64,000 nucleotides of DNA from Sanderia malayensis. Taxonomy: Eukaryota > Cnidaria > Scyphozoa > Semaeostomeae > Pelagiidae. Shown here piece by piece: positions 1 to 14,100 of the stretch; the stretch's first letter is position 1; each line of letters opens with the position of its first letter. Made by a program: the position numbers and the translations under genes. The notes under the pieces were generated by a model. The model was given only the letters and a program-made list of their open reading frames with translations. It was not told where the DNA came from and made no database searches. The DNA lies in NCBI GenBank assembly GCA_013076295.1, contig RQOL01000861.1, positions 1,302,001 to 1,366,000 on the forward strand, written 5' to 3'.

Positions 1-2066
1 CTCCCCGCAATACCATAGAGATGGGAATATTAAAAACTTCAGTATCCCTACATCTAAGTAACAATGCTTGTTGGCACAGCTTCACCTGGATTCGCTTAGT
101 CATACGATAAAGTCCTGTTTCGTGCCGTACAATACAAAGTATTTGTATAGAACCATTGAAAAATAATCCCTGATGCCAAATCAAGAGGCGTTCGATCCCT
201 ATGTATAATTACACTTAAGAAAAGCCTTATACAGTGAAATTCCGATAACTCAAACCTTGGATAATTCGAGCAACTTTTTATTCCCTTGAAAGCTTTGCCA
301 GTACTTTCTAACCCTTGATAACTCAAACATTTGTTAACTCGAACCATTTTCATCGGTGCCTTGAAGGTTCGAGTTACCGGGATTCCACTGTAGCTACCTG
401 TACCTAGATTTCACTCTAACACGTGTATGTACATATGTGTGGCCTTGTTGCTATTTGTAAACACTTGTGCAGTATCGATACCACAAAGGAAATGCCAACT
501 AATACCATGTAAATGCTTTAAGTATGAAGTGAATCTCAATAGTTGAGTGTCGATGATCAGTATCGCCTGGCATTGGTACCGAAAAATCCGTACCGAAATA
601 TCAGAAAGATGCGTGCGTGAAATGTAGTGAGCTATAATCGGTGTACAAATTGACGCCAGTCGTAAACTTTTTAAGTCTAGCAATGTTACACTGGTAAACT
701 TTCTGGCTCCATTCTTGCTACTAACTTAAAGACCAAGTAACTATCATGCAGTTAGTTGGCCTTTAAACTAATGATTTTCACATACTCGACACTTCTATAG
801 AGACAATGTGTCACAAATAAAGTCCAAGTGTGCATCCCGCGACCTTGTCGTTGCTTCGCGCTTTTTGTCAACAATACAAGAAATGCAGATACCGTACCTT
901 CTCGTCAATCCTGAATGGAATAAATATATCAAACTAATAAAGGGTACATTTCCAGGATTTCAGCTCGATGGTGCAAACTCTGTAAGCGTATAATCCTGTC
1001 CAGATCTGTCCTCATCAAGTGAGAACCCCAGTGCTAACATTAAATCGGTATCCATTCTCTTGATCAGTAAAGCAATTACAGTATCAAACGATTAGCATTA
1101 GCCAAGAGTCAACAGTTTCGATTCCGCATCACGAGCTTCATTATCCGTGCGTAAATGGAAAGTGCATCTTTAATTGCGCCATAAAGTAACCACCGTGAGT
1201 GCGTCAAGATCGTATGAGAAGTTGGTTAAATGCACATACGCAGTTTCTGTTAGCGGTTACAGATAATTTTATCAAAATGAATCGCTGAAATATTTCAATG
1301 CTGTAAACGTCGAGGCTAAGACTTCTAGAGCAGTGCTCTCAAATACGACAACTCCGTATTGAATACTATAGATTCAAATGAACTAGAGCTATATATCATG
1401 CAATACAGGTGTATGCTCAACGTATGTTCTGCCTAACTAAACAATACGTGCTCTAACTAAACAGGGGGCAATGCTTAAAATAACAAAGCGAAGGGAATCG
1501 TTTTGTCAACAAAACATTGCACAAACTATAAAACGCAACCAATTCCAATTAGCTGCAGGGAACGCTTCGCCAAGACCTGATCTGCCCACATCTGTATATA
1601 CAAGTTTAGTCCCATAAAGTCATGCAAAAACTTCAACTCAAAGCAATTGCAGTGAGTTAATAGATTAGGCTTTTGGTACCCGATGAATAAGCTTAGATCA
1701 GACCGCTTCGTATAGAGCACGTTTTTTCCCAGCAAATAAATAAAGCCTCCATTAAACGGCATTCATGGGGTGAGATGTTAAAATGAGGTTCTGTTTACGA
1801 AATTGGCTTGACAATCAATCCATATTAGAATATGAATAGGATAATATGAAATCATGATGCAGGTATCTGGCATGTGTAGAATTTGTGTTTACGAAGTTCT
1901 AGCAATTTGGTAAAACTTATAACGAGATTCGTATATCAAATAGATTTGTTTGAAATACACGAACCATATCAGCCAGCAACAGATGAGACCGAAGTAAGAT
2001 CCAGAAGAGGTGGGAGACACAAGAGGGTTCTGAACATGATAATAAAAATTCGATCAGAAAACTCAC
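1..2066. other. Trio intron, left edge
   Basis: No exon or other gene could be supported. Apart from the MITE at 230-392 the sequence is unremarkable AT-rich intron. Confidence 0.5.
230..392. mobile_element. mariner-type MITE
   Basis: About 163 bp bounded by TA and inverted ends. The left end reads TACAGTGAAATTCCGATAAC; the right end reversed reads TACAGTGGAATCCCGGTAAC. Internal copies of AACTCGAACC-like sequence continue the inverted repeat. There is no ORF. The CAGTG ends with TA duplication suit a Tc1/mariner-mobilised non-autonomous element. Confidence 0.7.
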
Positions 2067-2189
2067 CTCGAATTCATTTTCAAATTGTTGATGTCTGATT
2101 AATAAACTCTCAGCTTCGGTATACGTATTCCCAATTCCCAGTGCACTGTCCAGATAACTACGTCCACGTTCGTTAATCCACTTTGACAC
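2067..2189 (-). CDS. TRIO: Trio exon, spectrin repeat (last resolved in window)
   Basis: This 123-bp, 41-codon phase-0 exon has an AAAG acceptor and a GTGAGT donor. It encodes VSKWINERGRSYLDSALGIG and LLIRHQQFENEFE, matching VLDWIENHGEAFLSKHTGVG of TRIO. No further Trio exon is recognisable between 2066 and 1, so the next one lies outside the window. Confidence 0.88.
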
Positions 2190-5100
2190 CTTTGGAAATT
2201 ACAAACGAGAGTTAAAATGAGAAATAAATTTAATGTTTTCAATAGCACTGCCAATCGCCTAATGAAACCCAAATGCTACAAAACAATAATCGTTCCCCAT
2301 TACAGGACCTATTCAAACACGGAATGACATATTTAATGACCTGGTAACAGAAAGACAACTATTCCGGGGGGTTGCATAGAATTCTACGCTCATCGTTAAT
2401 CAAATGTCGACCATTAGGCCTCGACTCAATTATGCATATCAATTACAGCCAGCCTCGTTTGCGTGTATATGGTGAGTTTTAATGTTTTGCGTTGCCTCTT
2501 ATGGAATAATAAGCCGATGCTTAACGCTGCTTATCATTGTTTATTGCTGTTTATGTCGACTTGAGTCACACCTAGCCCACTTCACTAACAATTTGTACGA
2601 TTATCACAGGATGTACAGCATTCTGAGTGTTGCATAGATACATCAAGTCAAGTTTGCACAGGTATCATTGATCGATAAATTGACTCTGCCTCAGATGACG
2701 AAGAACGAAAACATTACCAAAACTAGATTATTCTCCGATAGGTTGAAATGCATGCATCGTACAAGCATGCATCCACCCCCTCCCTCGTGTAAATGGTTTC
2801 AATTGATTGCCAAAGTCAAACCAGTATTGAAACGTTTGTAGCATTGAAAAGTTGAAAAGCCTTTTTGCATTATTTACAACAAAACGTCGATGCCTTTTGA
2901 TTTGATTGTCGGGCTTGCTTGCATGAAAGCGCGCACCATGACGGTTAGAGTATACTATCAGTTATAATACAGCAACCTGCAGCACCGCTCAAGTGTGGCT
3001 GCGGAGTATATATATGCAAACGTTTGACACTGCGAGGGAAAATACTATTATAGAACAGTGAGTTTGATGCTGCGGAGGAGACAGGGGCTTCACGCAGCGG
3101 ACTGCACTGGTACCCAACAAGACCACCGCGGACGGGAGGGAAAAGAAAATGGAGAATTAACGCTATGGGGAGGGTACTGCGGAGGACAAGAAATGGAAAT
3201 GCGATGACATGGACTCATAAGGCAAATTGTAAATATGCATAGCTGAACATCTATATAACCGATGCCATTAAAACAGTCCGTTATAGAGAGGTGTCCCTTA
3301 ATGAGGTTCCACTGCATTACTGTTTGTATACAATGACCATGTTCTAGATAGCCACATAGCGTTGTATATAACAGACACCGTTTGGACCAATGTTCTGTCC
3401 GTTATAGAGAGGTGTCCCTTAATGAGGTTTCACTGTATTACTGATTGTATACTATGATCCGGCTCCAGATAGTGTTGTATATAACAGTCACCGTTCACAG
3501 ATCATAACACTGGCACTAACAAATGAACCAAACCTTATCAACTGCAGTATATGAGACATTTAGGACTTTCTAAACAGACCCATTGCGCTCTACTGAAAGT
3601 AGACTGGTTAATATCGACGCCTATTCGAGACAAATCTATGGAGAACCAACCAGTGATGAAGGCATGATTATTTTCCTACAAAAGTGCAATGCTCCGTTAC
3701 TTACCCGATCCATAATTCTACCTTCAGTTTCGACGGCCTAAGATCATACAGCGAAACAAGATAACAACACAAGAGTCTGTGTGTGTAAAAAGCCGTAAGG
3801 AAGTAATTTGTTGTTAGTTCTCCACATCACCTCTTCAAAACATATCGAATTTCCTTGACTACACGAATATCAATTTAAAACAGGCATATAAACAGCACAC
3901 GAAAAGTCAAAGAAATTTCCAGTTTGAATTCAGGTTTTAGTTTTCGTCCGGCATTAACACATGTGCTGTATTCAAGTCATTCATCTGAGCAGGCAGGCAT
4001 GACCAGTAGCCAATTTGCAATTCAAAGTCGAAATCGGCGAATTAAAAAAGATACAATGACAAACATGGATAGGGATTTCATAAAGTATTTTTTATTACAA
4101 TAACCCTCCTCATTCCATGCAGTATTAGTCCACAGAATAACTAAAATCCAAGGCTCGTTTTATTACACAGTGAAGCATCAAAGTGTATGGAACGCCGTTA
4201 CTGTCAAAAGGTATTCGAGAACAAGTTTATCGTTGAGTTGTAAATCTATCAATCGAGTTTTAAATTTATCAATCAAATTGAGAACAAAAGGTTCAAGATT
4301 TATCTTACAGTATCTAGTTTCCGCGCCATAGATCAAGAATACAACACTTTGCGCGATCGAGTTTTGAACTTTGCGCGATCGAGTTTTACACTTCGCGCGA
4401 TCGAGTTTTACACTTTGCGCGATCGAGATTTACACTTTGCGCGATCGAGATTTACACTTGGTACCTGTACTAGCTCCAACCAAAAGGTGGGGCGGACACG
4501 TGAGTGGAGGAGATAGATGTGCACCCAGTCCACCCCGTGATAGATAGATGTGTACCCCGCCACCTCTGGTCTAGCCAACAGTTTTTAACGGCCCATTTTG
4601 AAAAGAGGACACGGCACACACCCTCGCCACCTTCAAAGATAAGATGGCTGCCAATTACAATGACCTTGAACAGTTTTTCCTCGAGTTTGATCAGCTTTTG
4701 CAAAACATCGAAACGACCAGTGACAACATGGCGCTTGAATATATGGAGAGAAAATTAGAGAATTTCGTGGGAGTCTCAGTTGGCATGATGTACCAGTTGG
4801 AGAGCCATTCAAGAAGGGACAATGAGATCATTGGGTTGCTGAGGGAGTTGCTGCAGCATTCCTTTGAGCAAGCAGAAAATAACTATACTTTCATCAGGGC
4901 CAGCAAGTAACAAAAGGACCACTGTTTGACTTGTTCTTGGAAGGCTGTTTGCGGGCTCCAGATCAATTATTTGGTCTTCGATTAGCAGCAGTGCTCTTCA
5001 TGAAGTTGTATGCCATTCGAAAGCGTGGACCAGCATTCAACTGTCTGGATGCAACTGCTGTTGAGGATGATGGCACTGAGTTTCGACGGAAACATTGCGA

Positions 5101-8100
5101 AAGCTCTGTTTCAACAGAATTTCCAGCTTGAACATTTTGGGCTTGAATAGGCATCATGGGCCTAGGCCCATGACTGCCAGGACCTCCTGCTCCTGCTGCT
5201 GTGGTTGACAATGGATGCATGTTTTCGTTGACAGCATTCGAACCAGTTTCTTGTTGGCCTCCTCCATCCTCCAGCTCTTGACCAAGCCGGTTAATATTTT
5301 GTAAGAGTTCCCGAATGGTGGGATTCATTTTTATTGCTGAAAAGCGAGACGAGACTCGAGCGAGCTAGGTCCAAAGCGCGCCAAAATACACAACTTCGAT
5401 TAGGCAGCCTCGTTTTGGTTTTTGCTCAAAGTGCAAAACTCGATCGCGCAAAGTGTTGTATTCTTGATCTATGGCGCGGAAACTAGATACTGTAAGATAA
5501 ATCTTGAACCTTTTGTTCTCAATTTGATTGATAAATTTACAACTCGATGGTTAGATTTACAACTCGATTGATAAATTTACAACTCGATTGATAATTTTAA
5601 AACTCAACGATAAACTTGTTCTCGAATACCTTTTGACAGTAACGGCGTGCCATAAAAGTGAGTGAAATAATGCATGTCTTAGTTTGTTTTGTTGGATGAG
5701 AATGTTAAGTGCTTTGGCGGTCAAACCGCTAGAATGCGTGTCTCTCTCGATCCTGTTCACTTTGATTAAAGCACGGACCAGATACAAAGACCTGAGATGG
5801 GTGGAGTACGCAATGTGGTAACTATTCAAGGTAGTGATGTGCAAAAACGAGATCCGTGCTGGGTTGTCTTGTTCATATCACCGAACTATATGACATGATA
5901 ACTCTATTGATCTCTGGCATTGAAAACTCGTGGTCCGAGTTTTGCACGCATAGCAACTGCGCAGTTGAGTTGCGCGTAAGAGCTGACGAAAACAGGCCAT
6001 AGAAACGAACAATCGAGCTATCATTCCAATTATCATATAGTTCAACCAACGGTATCAAGACATAGAGAGGCTGGAAGTGAGAGTTGTCTCACGCGAATGT
6101 GGCTAGCAGAAAATGACAGCATACAGAGCTTATGCAAAGCTCAACCTCCATAAGATGAATATTAGTATTGTTAAATCCCTTCATGTCTTAAGAACTTTTC
6201 TATTCCTAGCAACCCTAATATTCCTCCATTCATGGTTTGAATAAGATCATCAACAACTCCACAACTCGTTGACTCCCGCATTTCTAGCGCGTTTCGCTCA
6301 TCGAAGCAGAATTATTGTTCATAGAATGGATATTCTGTCATTCAAGAATACAAAAAGACACTTACCTCTGCACTATCCTTCTTGAACTCGCATAGTTTGT
6401 ATTTTTGACTGAGTACGACCCGTTGTTTCTCCCACAGAATTGTTAACTGTCTGTTCTGCTCGTGCATTTCCAGGATGATATCCATCACGTGCGAAACTGC
6501 CTCTGAATAATCAGACACGCGTGACCTCGCTTTCGCGCTCCTCTCATCGACTATCGGCTTTTGCAAAGCACTGAGTAAGTCTTTTCCTTCTTCGCTGGTT
6601 ATATTGTATGCCTGGGACATTTCGTCTTTGAGTCGGCCGTGAGTGAAGAGCAACTCCCTGCCTTCGTCTAATGTTTCGAACTCCTGTTGGTCGAATTCCA
6701 GCAGTTGGTCCATCCATCTTCGACTGGATACCAGATACTGCAATAGAAGACAAACAAATGTCACCCACCATCCAACTTTGTTCAACATTAGCGGGGAAAA
6801 AGTCGCATCTTTGACATACATAGCCTAGCTACTTACATGTATGCCAAACGCATATATAATACATACATAGCTGAATGCATACCTTACTTTTTCAATTAAG
6901 CGCCCCTTTTCCTCAAATAAGCGCCCCTTTGACAGACCATTTTGGTCTGTTAAAGGGAAGCGCTGTCAGATAAACGCCCCCTTCGAATAAGGGCCCTTTC
7001 TTAAGTACTGACTTAAAATGACACTTTTTCCAAAATTTCTAAGCATTGTTTAGTTGACGATAACGAAACATATCCTCTTCCACTTCTTGAAATTGCGATA
7101 AGCACCCTCCCCCTATGCTCAAGAGCCTCCCTAAAAAGTGATGATGTACCAGAAATACGGTAGCTACATCAAAGCCCAAAGCCCCCGTTTGGAGCTGGGG
7201 GCAGCAGTACAACATCTAAAATATAGGGTGAAGTTTCAATGAAGCTGAGACTTGAAATCAATGAAATTTGCCAGTGGTCCCTCTCCGCCAATAATTCCAC
7301 AACGCTACGGTTATGTACATCAATGCAAGTGCATACAAAAAGAAATCGCAATACCTCATCACTGCTCTTGTGAAATGAATATGAAGACACGAGTAATGCG
7401 CTTCGTTTTTCCACAGCCATATATAATTTCTTCCACTCGTTATCTAACTTCTGTATCAATGCATCGATCACCTCCCCATCGTAAAATTCGACCTGATGCA
7501 ATCGTTCTGCGACCCGTGTTATGCTATCGATATTTGCTTGCACCTCCTAGAAGACAATGAGAGCAATCTACTCAGATGGAGTCGTAGCATGTTATGAAGC
7601 TAACAAGGCAAGCTCATTTGCTGATATAAATTAGTAAATTAGAACATTAGTAAATGAGTTATCAAGTGGCTGCATTAGAGTGGGTGTGATGGGTGACGAT
7701 GGATGTGATAGCTTCGATAAAACTCCACAAAAACTAACATTAATTTCCCAATACTCCGGGCTAGGTATCTAATCCCTTTTAATCGCTTCATGGCATAACT
7801 TACCCTCGGTTTGACGAATTTATGGAATAACAAATAAATAATTGCGTCCCCTTAGCGATTCAAAACAATGTGATTTCTCTGCATACTGTCTACTGTTCGC
7901 AATTGCCTAGGCCAGGCCACACAACAACCTGATCAAAACGATAAGCATAGAAAACGAGATAAACAAGGACGAAATTGAAAGCAAAAATGAGCTGAGAAAA
8001 ACAACGAACCAGGAAATAAACACAACAACATTGGTTAGTTGCTTTTCTCTGCACTTTCGCTTCCTAAACCAAAACTAGCATGCAAACATAGCATGTTCAA

Positions 8101-11100
8101 TGTAAATTTAAGAATATCCACCCGTCTCCCGAGCTAGATAGTTCATAGCCGTAGACATAACTACCAACATCAGGCATGCACATGAATCGCATCAAATAAA
8201 ATACCTGACTAATCGCTGCATAAGTAGGTATGAATCACAAATTGGTATCAATATCTGTTGTAATGCCAGTATACTACGATAACATTCATTATAGCGAGAC
8301 AAAGGCTCTTTCTAGATGAAAGAACATAAACCTACATTGCTGGTCATTCAAGATGCTTAGACCTGCCTGGTGGCATTTCGACTTCTACCTGTTACCTGAC
8401 CAGTTTCAAAACAGCACGACAAAGCACAACCTTAATCCTGATCCTAAGGCCCATTAGAGTGCTCCACAAACATTTACACTAAGGCAACAAGACCATATAT
8501 CCTATACATGTGTGTGTGTATGTGTTGTGTTTTTATGTGGGTGTGCATGTATGTATCTATGTATGTATATATGTATGTATGCATGTATGTATGTATGCAT
8601 GTATGTATGTATGTGTGTGTGTGTGTGTGCACTATAATATACATATATATATAGATAACAGCAGCTAATTAATAAAGTGTAATCAGCTATAGAACCAGCA
8701 CAACTTACATTAACACCAGAAAAGACACAGCCTTTTCCATACACACGTACTAACCAATATACCACGGCTAACTAATCACAGGTCTGCAACTAACGAAGTA
8801 CTATACTATAATGTTAACATAATGATATAAACAAGGCCTTCTATTAATATCATTATCAGTTTCACTTTCATTCATACAGAAATTGCTTTCAAAGTTGAAA
8901 GCTGAAAACTAAACGTTTTCGAGTAGTTTCATATAAGTCAAGGAAACAATTTCAAAACAATGAAAGCGAAAGACTTCATATTTTTGCACCATTGTTTGAA
9001 TTCCCTGTTGTTTGATGAAACGAAATGCAATCAAGTGAAGTTGATTTGACTCCTAAATTTCCTGGAAATAGCTAACCATTTAACTTCCATGTGAAAACAA
9101 ATATAGACAGCTTACATACTGCTGGAGAAACTGAAATAAACTGGGGCCTTCGTGGAACAGACTGTTCTAAAATACAGGGACCCCAACACTCTTTGCAACA
9201 AGCAGTCCGAAAATGGAGTTCTATCTACAAAGCAAAAACTTTGAAAACAGCCTTGCACACAGACACAAAGCAACCTTCTTCATAATCAGAAGCATCTAAA
9301 AGAAGACATTTCTAAATGATTCTATAGCGGAGATACTTTGAAAAAGCTCGAAATTTTAATACAATAACCCCTATGTCGTAGTGAACTCTGAGGTTAAAAT
9401 CACACACGCAAAGCTACGCCACAGGGCACGCAATGCAACGCCATAGGGCAGGCAATCCTACGCCACAGGGCAAGTAATGCTACGCCATAGGGCAAACATC
9501 ACAAAAATTGACCAACTCACCTCATACCGTAAATCCTCAAATAAGCCCCCGGGTGCAATTTGCAAAAACTAAACTTTAGTCTCATTATTGTTCAATGTTA
9601 AGCAAAATAAAAGCTATACGATGTAGCCAATCAATAAAGTTATTGGCTCAGACTTGCTGTTATTTGCAATACATTCACTAAACAACTTCAATGTCTGGAA
9701 ACTTGGGCTCAATATCCTTGTCAATGATTATCAGGATGGGGGCTTATTCGAGGATTTACGGTATACTCCTTAAAAAGATTATTGAAAATCGAATCATCTA
9801 CTTACGACACAATTTGCTTCGAACTGTTTGTGCTCTTCAATAATCTCATCAATAGTTTCCAGATCTTCACCGATGTCTGTATAATTCAACAGGTACTCAG
9901 TACGGTTCTCTTGTATCCACGCCAGCATCTTAAATGTCAAAGAAATAGAAATTAGTCCAGCCGGGTAGAATGCAGTCGGTTGGAAAATCTTATAAACGCT
10001 GGGCAAGCAAAACCAAGTTCAGCGCTTCGTAGTTCAGTTTTCATAAAATCTCTCCATATTTTACATAAAACAATGGTTATTTACTTTCACTAATGAAGTT
10101 ACACAGGAAAGGACGAAACACATGAAAACTTGGCATGCTTTGGTTGTCATATCTTTCTTATTAGGGCAAATTTTAAAAATCATATCGATGGAAACTAAGA
10201 ACAACTATTGCTCTTTTGAAAAATGCTAGTGTGACGTTGTTTTTTGAAACTATATGTGGCAGCAACCCTAAATAAAAACATCACTTTCTCGCAGCTCGAG
10301 CCGGATTTTAGCCGCCATAGCAGGTACTTTTGTTGCTTATTGTTGCATTTCTATTGTTCTTTAAGCGCACCGATTGGTCAGTTCATATGAAGTAAAACAA
10401 TAGCTGGACGCTCAAAACATTTCCCCCCTTGTTGTTCAACGCTATGTAGAATCATGGCTTGCAAAGATACAGTCCACATAGATTATGTAACGCTTTTGAT
10501 TCTTGCTGCTTCAAAGAAATACGTCCCCCCTCCTTAATAATCCCGCGCCAATGAACGAACGCTTACATGCATTTCTTGATAAATTATTTAATAGAGGCTC
10601 CGGGCGTTAAATGGAAGAAAACACCTGCCATCCTATACATAACTTGCGTGATTTCATTGATAAACGTCCCCGGGCGTTTAATTAAAGAATTGCAGCATGT
10701 GGAAACGTACCTTTTCAGCGTCTTGCTTGAAGATGTTAAACTGTAGACATTGGTCAAGGCGTGTTTTCCTTCCTTGCCAGAGCTCTTTCAACGTGGCCCT
10801 CTGGTTAAACAGGGTCTCCATCATGCTTCTCGCTTGGTGTACGGCGTTTCGTCCTTCGTCACTCAAATCTGCCTCATTTTCGCAGTTACAAGAGTCCTTT
10901 ATGATCTTCACAACTTTGAACGACTCTTCCTCGAGTATCTCTATCGGCGCCTTCACAATCCACTTCTTCACATGTTGATTCTGTTTAATCTGCTCTCGTA
11001 TCCCTGTTACGTCGATGGCGAAATCCTCTTGCAACAGCCTCCGTCTGATGTCGTCCAACTTCGTGGACAGGGCCATCGACTCAAACAAAAACTTCTCGAA

Positions 11101-14100
11101 AGCCTGCAAAAACACAAAAGAACAAACTTCAGCCATATGAACACGATTGATCAAGATCGCAAGCAAAACAGGAGGGCAAAAACAACACTACAGTCCGCTT
11201 GGCCTCGATATGAAAATCACTGAATCTCGCAATGATATGAACCTCTCAAGGACGAAAAGCAGCTCAAATAAACTAGATGTTCAGTTCGATAAACCGGGAA
11301 ATTTCTTCTAATAAAGGCTCTTTGTGGAGAGATCATTTCGCCCTAATTTCACCGAACTGTACAAAACAACTTTGGAATTTTAAGTGGAGCACATCGTGTC
11401 AAGACAAAACGAAGAAAAACAAGCCATGTGGCATCATCAAATCACGTGGAAATAAATGCCAACAAAAACGTGCATCTGCATTTGAAATGTGACCAAAACA
11501 GAAAACAAAATATCAATTCAATTCATCTATAGATTCACCAACTGCGTTGATTTCAATAATGTGTTCAGATCTTACGAACCCCCAAAGGGACTAGATAATG
11601 CCATGGGATATTTTAATCTCAAAGGCGCAGCAAAAATCGCTTTAATTGAATATTCCGAGGATTAGGTATCGCGTTGAACTGGTTGGATCCGAGAATTGGT
11701 ATTAGATTGCGTAACAAGACTAACTAGGGTTTATTCATTAAACAGCAGGGCAAATCAATTAGATCAAAACGTCCCTTTCATAGCGCCTGGCCAAGTCAGA
11801 CTAAGCAGACTATACAGAAGCAATTGACCTTTCTAGCCGGCCATTTAATATCGCTAAGAAAATCCCATTCGCGCACTTTATTACTCATTATCTACCACAT
11901 TCTCGCATCCATACAGGGCTGTTCGTATTAGCCTTATCTCTATGTTTTGGCCAAACAAAAACGTAGTCATGTCCTTTTTTCACCTTGCCACTCTGTCGTG
12001 AATTACTTCACATGGCCTTGGCTTCAAATTGAGTAAAATTGCCACTTTTTTAGAAGAAAATGTACTATGATAACTTTAGTTATGCAAAAGCTTCAGAAAA
12101 CCCCGGAAACACAGGTTGTATAAACGGCTATTCTTGGGCGCAAACACCAAGCCACATCATATGACTTCATCACAAAAGTCAATCTAAAACCGATTTGAAC
12201 GTTTGCAAATGCATCCTGTCTTTTGGATGTTCAGTAACAGTTCAGGATAAACACAATTACCTTGGATAAAGACGATTTTCAACGTCGAGAACATTGGGAA
12301 CATTGTCTATTAATTGCGTGCATCTCCGGTTTTCTAAACACCACTATATTGGTATGCGGAGATGGCCGAGGGCGTCAGAGTTGTAGCATGCGGCGGCTAT
12401 AATGAGACCGAGCACATCTGTGCGCATGGGGATAAATAGTAAATCCACAAGAGCACAAGTACTTGTGATAAAATATAAAAACGTTGTGATGCATGTGTGA
12501 AGGAGAAGATGATTTAATACAGATGGATAATCCATACGGGATGAGTTAGAAAGAAGTTATCAGAGCCGATTGCGTTTTACAAAGAGCAAAGTCCTCACGA
12601 AACAACGCGAAATCACGCGAAAAAACCGCATACTAACACACCAAACGAAATACGCACGTCTACACTAACGCTGGTACACTAAAGCTTCGTTCAGAGGTTC
12701 GCAATACACTGAATAACACTAAACATTGCTGTCCAGTGAAATGTTTGAAGAGCGCTCGAGTGACCCAAAAATTCAAAGCAATATCACAGCAACGATCTAA
12801 CCAATCGACAAAACTAATTACTTATTTTCAGATGTGGGACAATGAAACCTAGGAAACAAAACAAAATGGCCAATTAACTCCAATTAAAACGGAATCGAGA
12901 ATATTTTCGTCTGAGAACAATTTTGGCTTCCTATGCTTCTCTTGCTTATCTCTTGTGCTTTTAAAATAGCAGAATTGAATCGTTCGTGGCGACAAAGACA
13001 GGACATAATTTGTTTGGAACAGAAATTATGTCATACGTCTCGAAATTCTGGATTATTTCCAAAGCAGATAAGGCCAAAGCTTTGTTTAGATAACTCGCAC
13101 AGCAACATCAAGCCGCGTGAAAACGAGGCTACTGATAATGCTCAAATTCTTGCCTGAAAACTGTCAACCGAAAAACATCAAACAAAACATCAATAAACCT
13201 GAATTATAAAAGTGAATTTGTATAAGTTAAAGATTCGAAAAGCAGAGCTCGTGGGAAGAAATAATTCACGCTCACGAAACCCCAGCTTTGAGATTTTACG
13301 GCTAATATCAATGCGGGTTAATGAATCTTCAAACATTGAGGCATTTTAAGCATGTTTAAGCCTAATCTTTGACTTCTAAGTATTTCTTCAATCGAGCTTT
13401 GACAACCGGCGTGACATCAGCGATATAATATACCATCCTGTATCTTATCTTTAACTATTTATTTATAGACAACAACAGCCCATATATTGAATGCGTTTCT
13501 TGGATGGTTGATTGCACGGCGTGACTTAAATGGCCTCGTAAAATGGCCACGGAATTCGATGACCTCAGTCAAATATATCAATCGTTAATCATCCAGAAAT
13601 CATTTCTAAAACCGAGTACATTTAAATTTAAAGAATTCTCTGGTAAACACAAAGCGAGATTTTCGGTAAATAAGGAAATATTTTCTTCCAATTCGTGTGC
13701 TCATGGACAGCGTGGCGATATTTGCTTTGCCATTGCTAAAGAATTGCTATGAATCAAAATCAGGCCGTATGATTAATGATACATATGACTACATAAATGA
13801 TATTGTCTAATTTTAAGATGATAAACGCGACATTGACACTTGTGCATGCAAAAAGCAAGTAAAATTTCTCATCCCTGGAACTGGCAAACCATTTGCAAGC
13901 TATATGAATCCTCCTCTACATAATATACGAAAATGCTCGACAACACAAAGCGATCAAGCTTCGCTAACCTTGATCGACTGATCGTTAATAGTACTTGATA
14001 AATTAAACATGAACTCACATTTGAGAAATGATTTGGAAATTCATCATCATCACTATCACTATCATCATCATTATCATCATAATTAGACGGAATAACAAGC

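Larger units (their letters stand above)
4186..5654. mobile_element. fold-back DNA transposon with two convergent ORFs
   Basis: Long terminal inverted repeats (about 187 bp left, about 227 bp right) bound a 1.47-kb element flanked by TA. Termini read TATGGNACGCCGTTACTGTC inward. The arms contain a ~24-bp subrepeat around ACAACTCGATTGATAAATTT, with more copies in the right arm. Between the arms lie a 22-bp minisatellite (4346-4455), a plus ORF (4644-4910) and a minus ORF (4963-5328). No DDE transposase is visible, so the element is non-autonomous or of an unrecognised type. It sits in a Trio intron. Confidence 0.8.
2190..6365. other. Trio intron content
   Basis: Apart from the tandem duplication (3276-3494), the candidate microexon (3705-3737) and the fold-back element (4186-5654), the intron shows no supportable gene. 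Confidence 0.5.
7547..9805. other. Trio intron content
   Basis: The intron holds a large GTAT microsatellite, a 22-bp minisatellite and a palindromic MITE, listed separately. No gene was recognised in the remainder. Confidence 0.5.

Noticed and set aside
8502..8765. Minus-strand ORF rich in Thr, His and Tyr runs
   Set aside because: It is a translation of the TG/TGTA microsatellite.
12350..12420. GGAGATGGCCGAGGGC as a tRNA A box
   Set aside because: No B box follows at a workable distance and no cloverleaf can be drawn.
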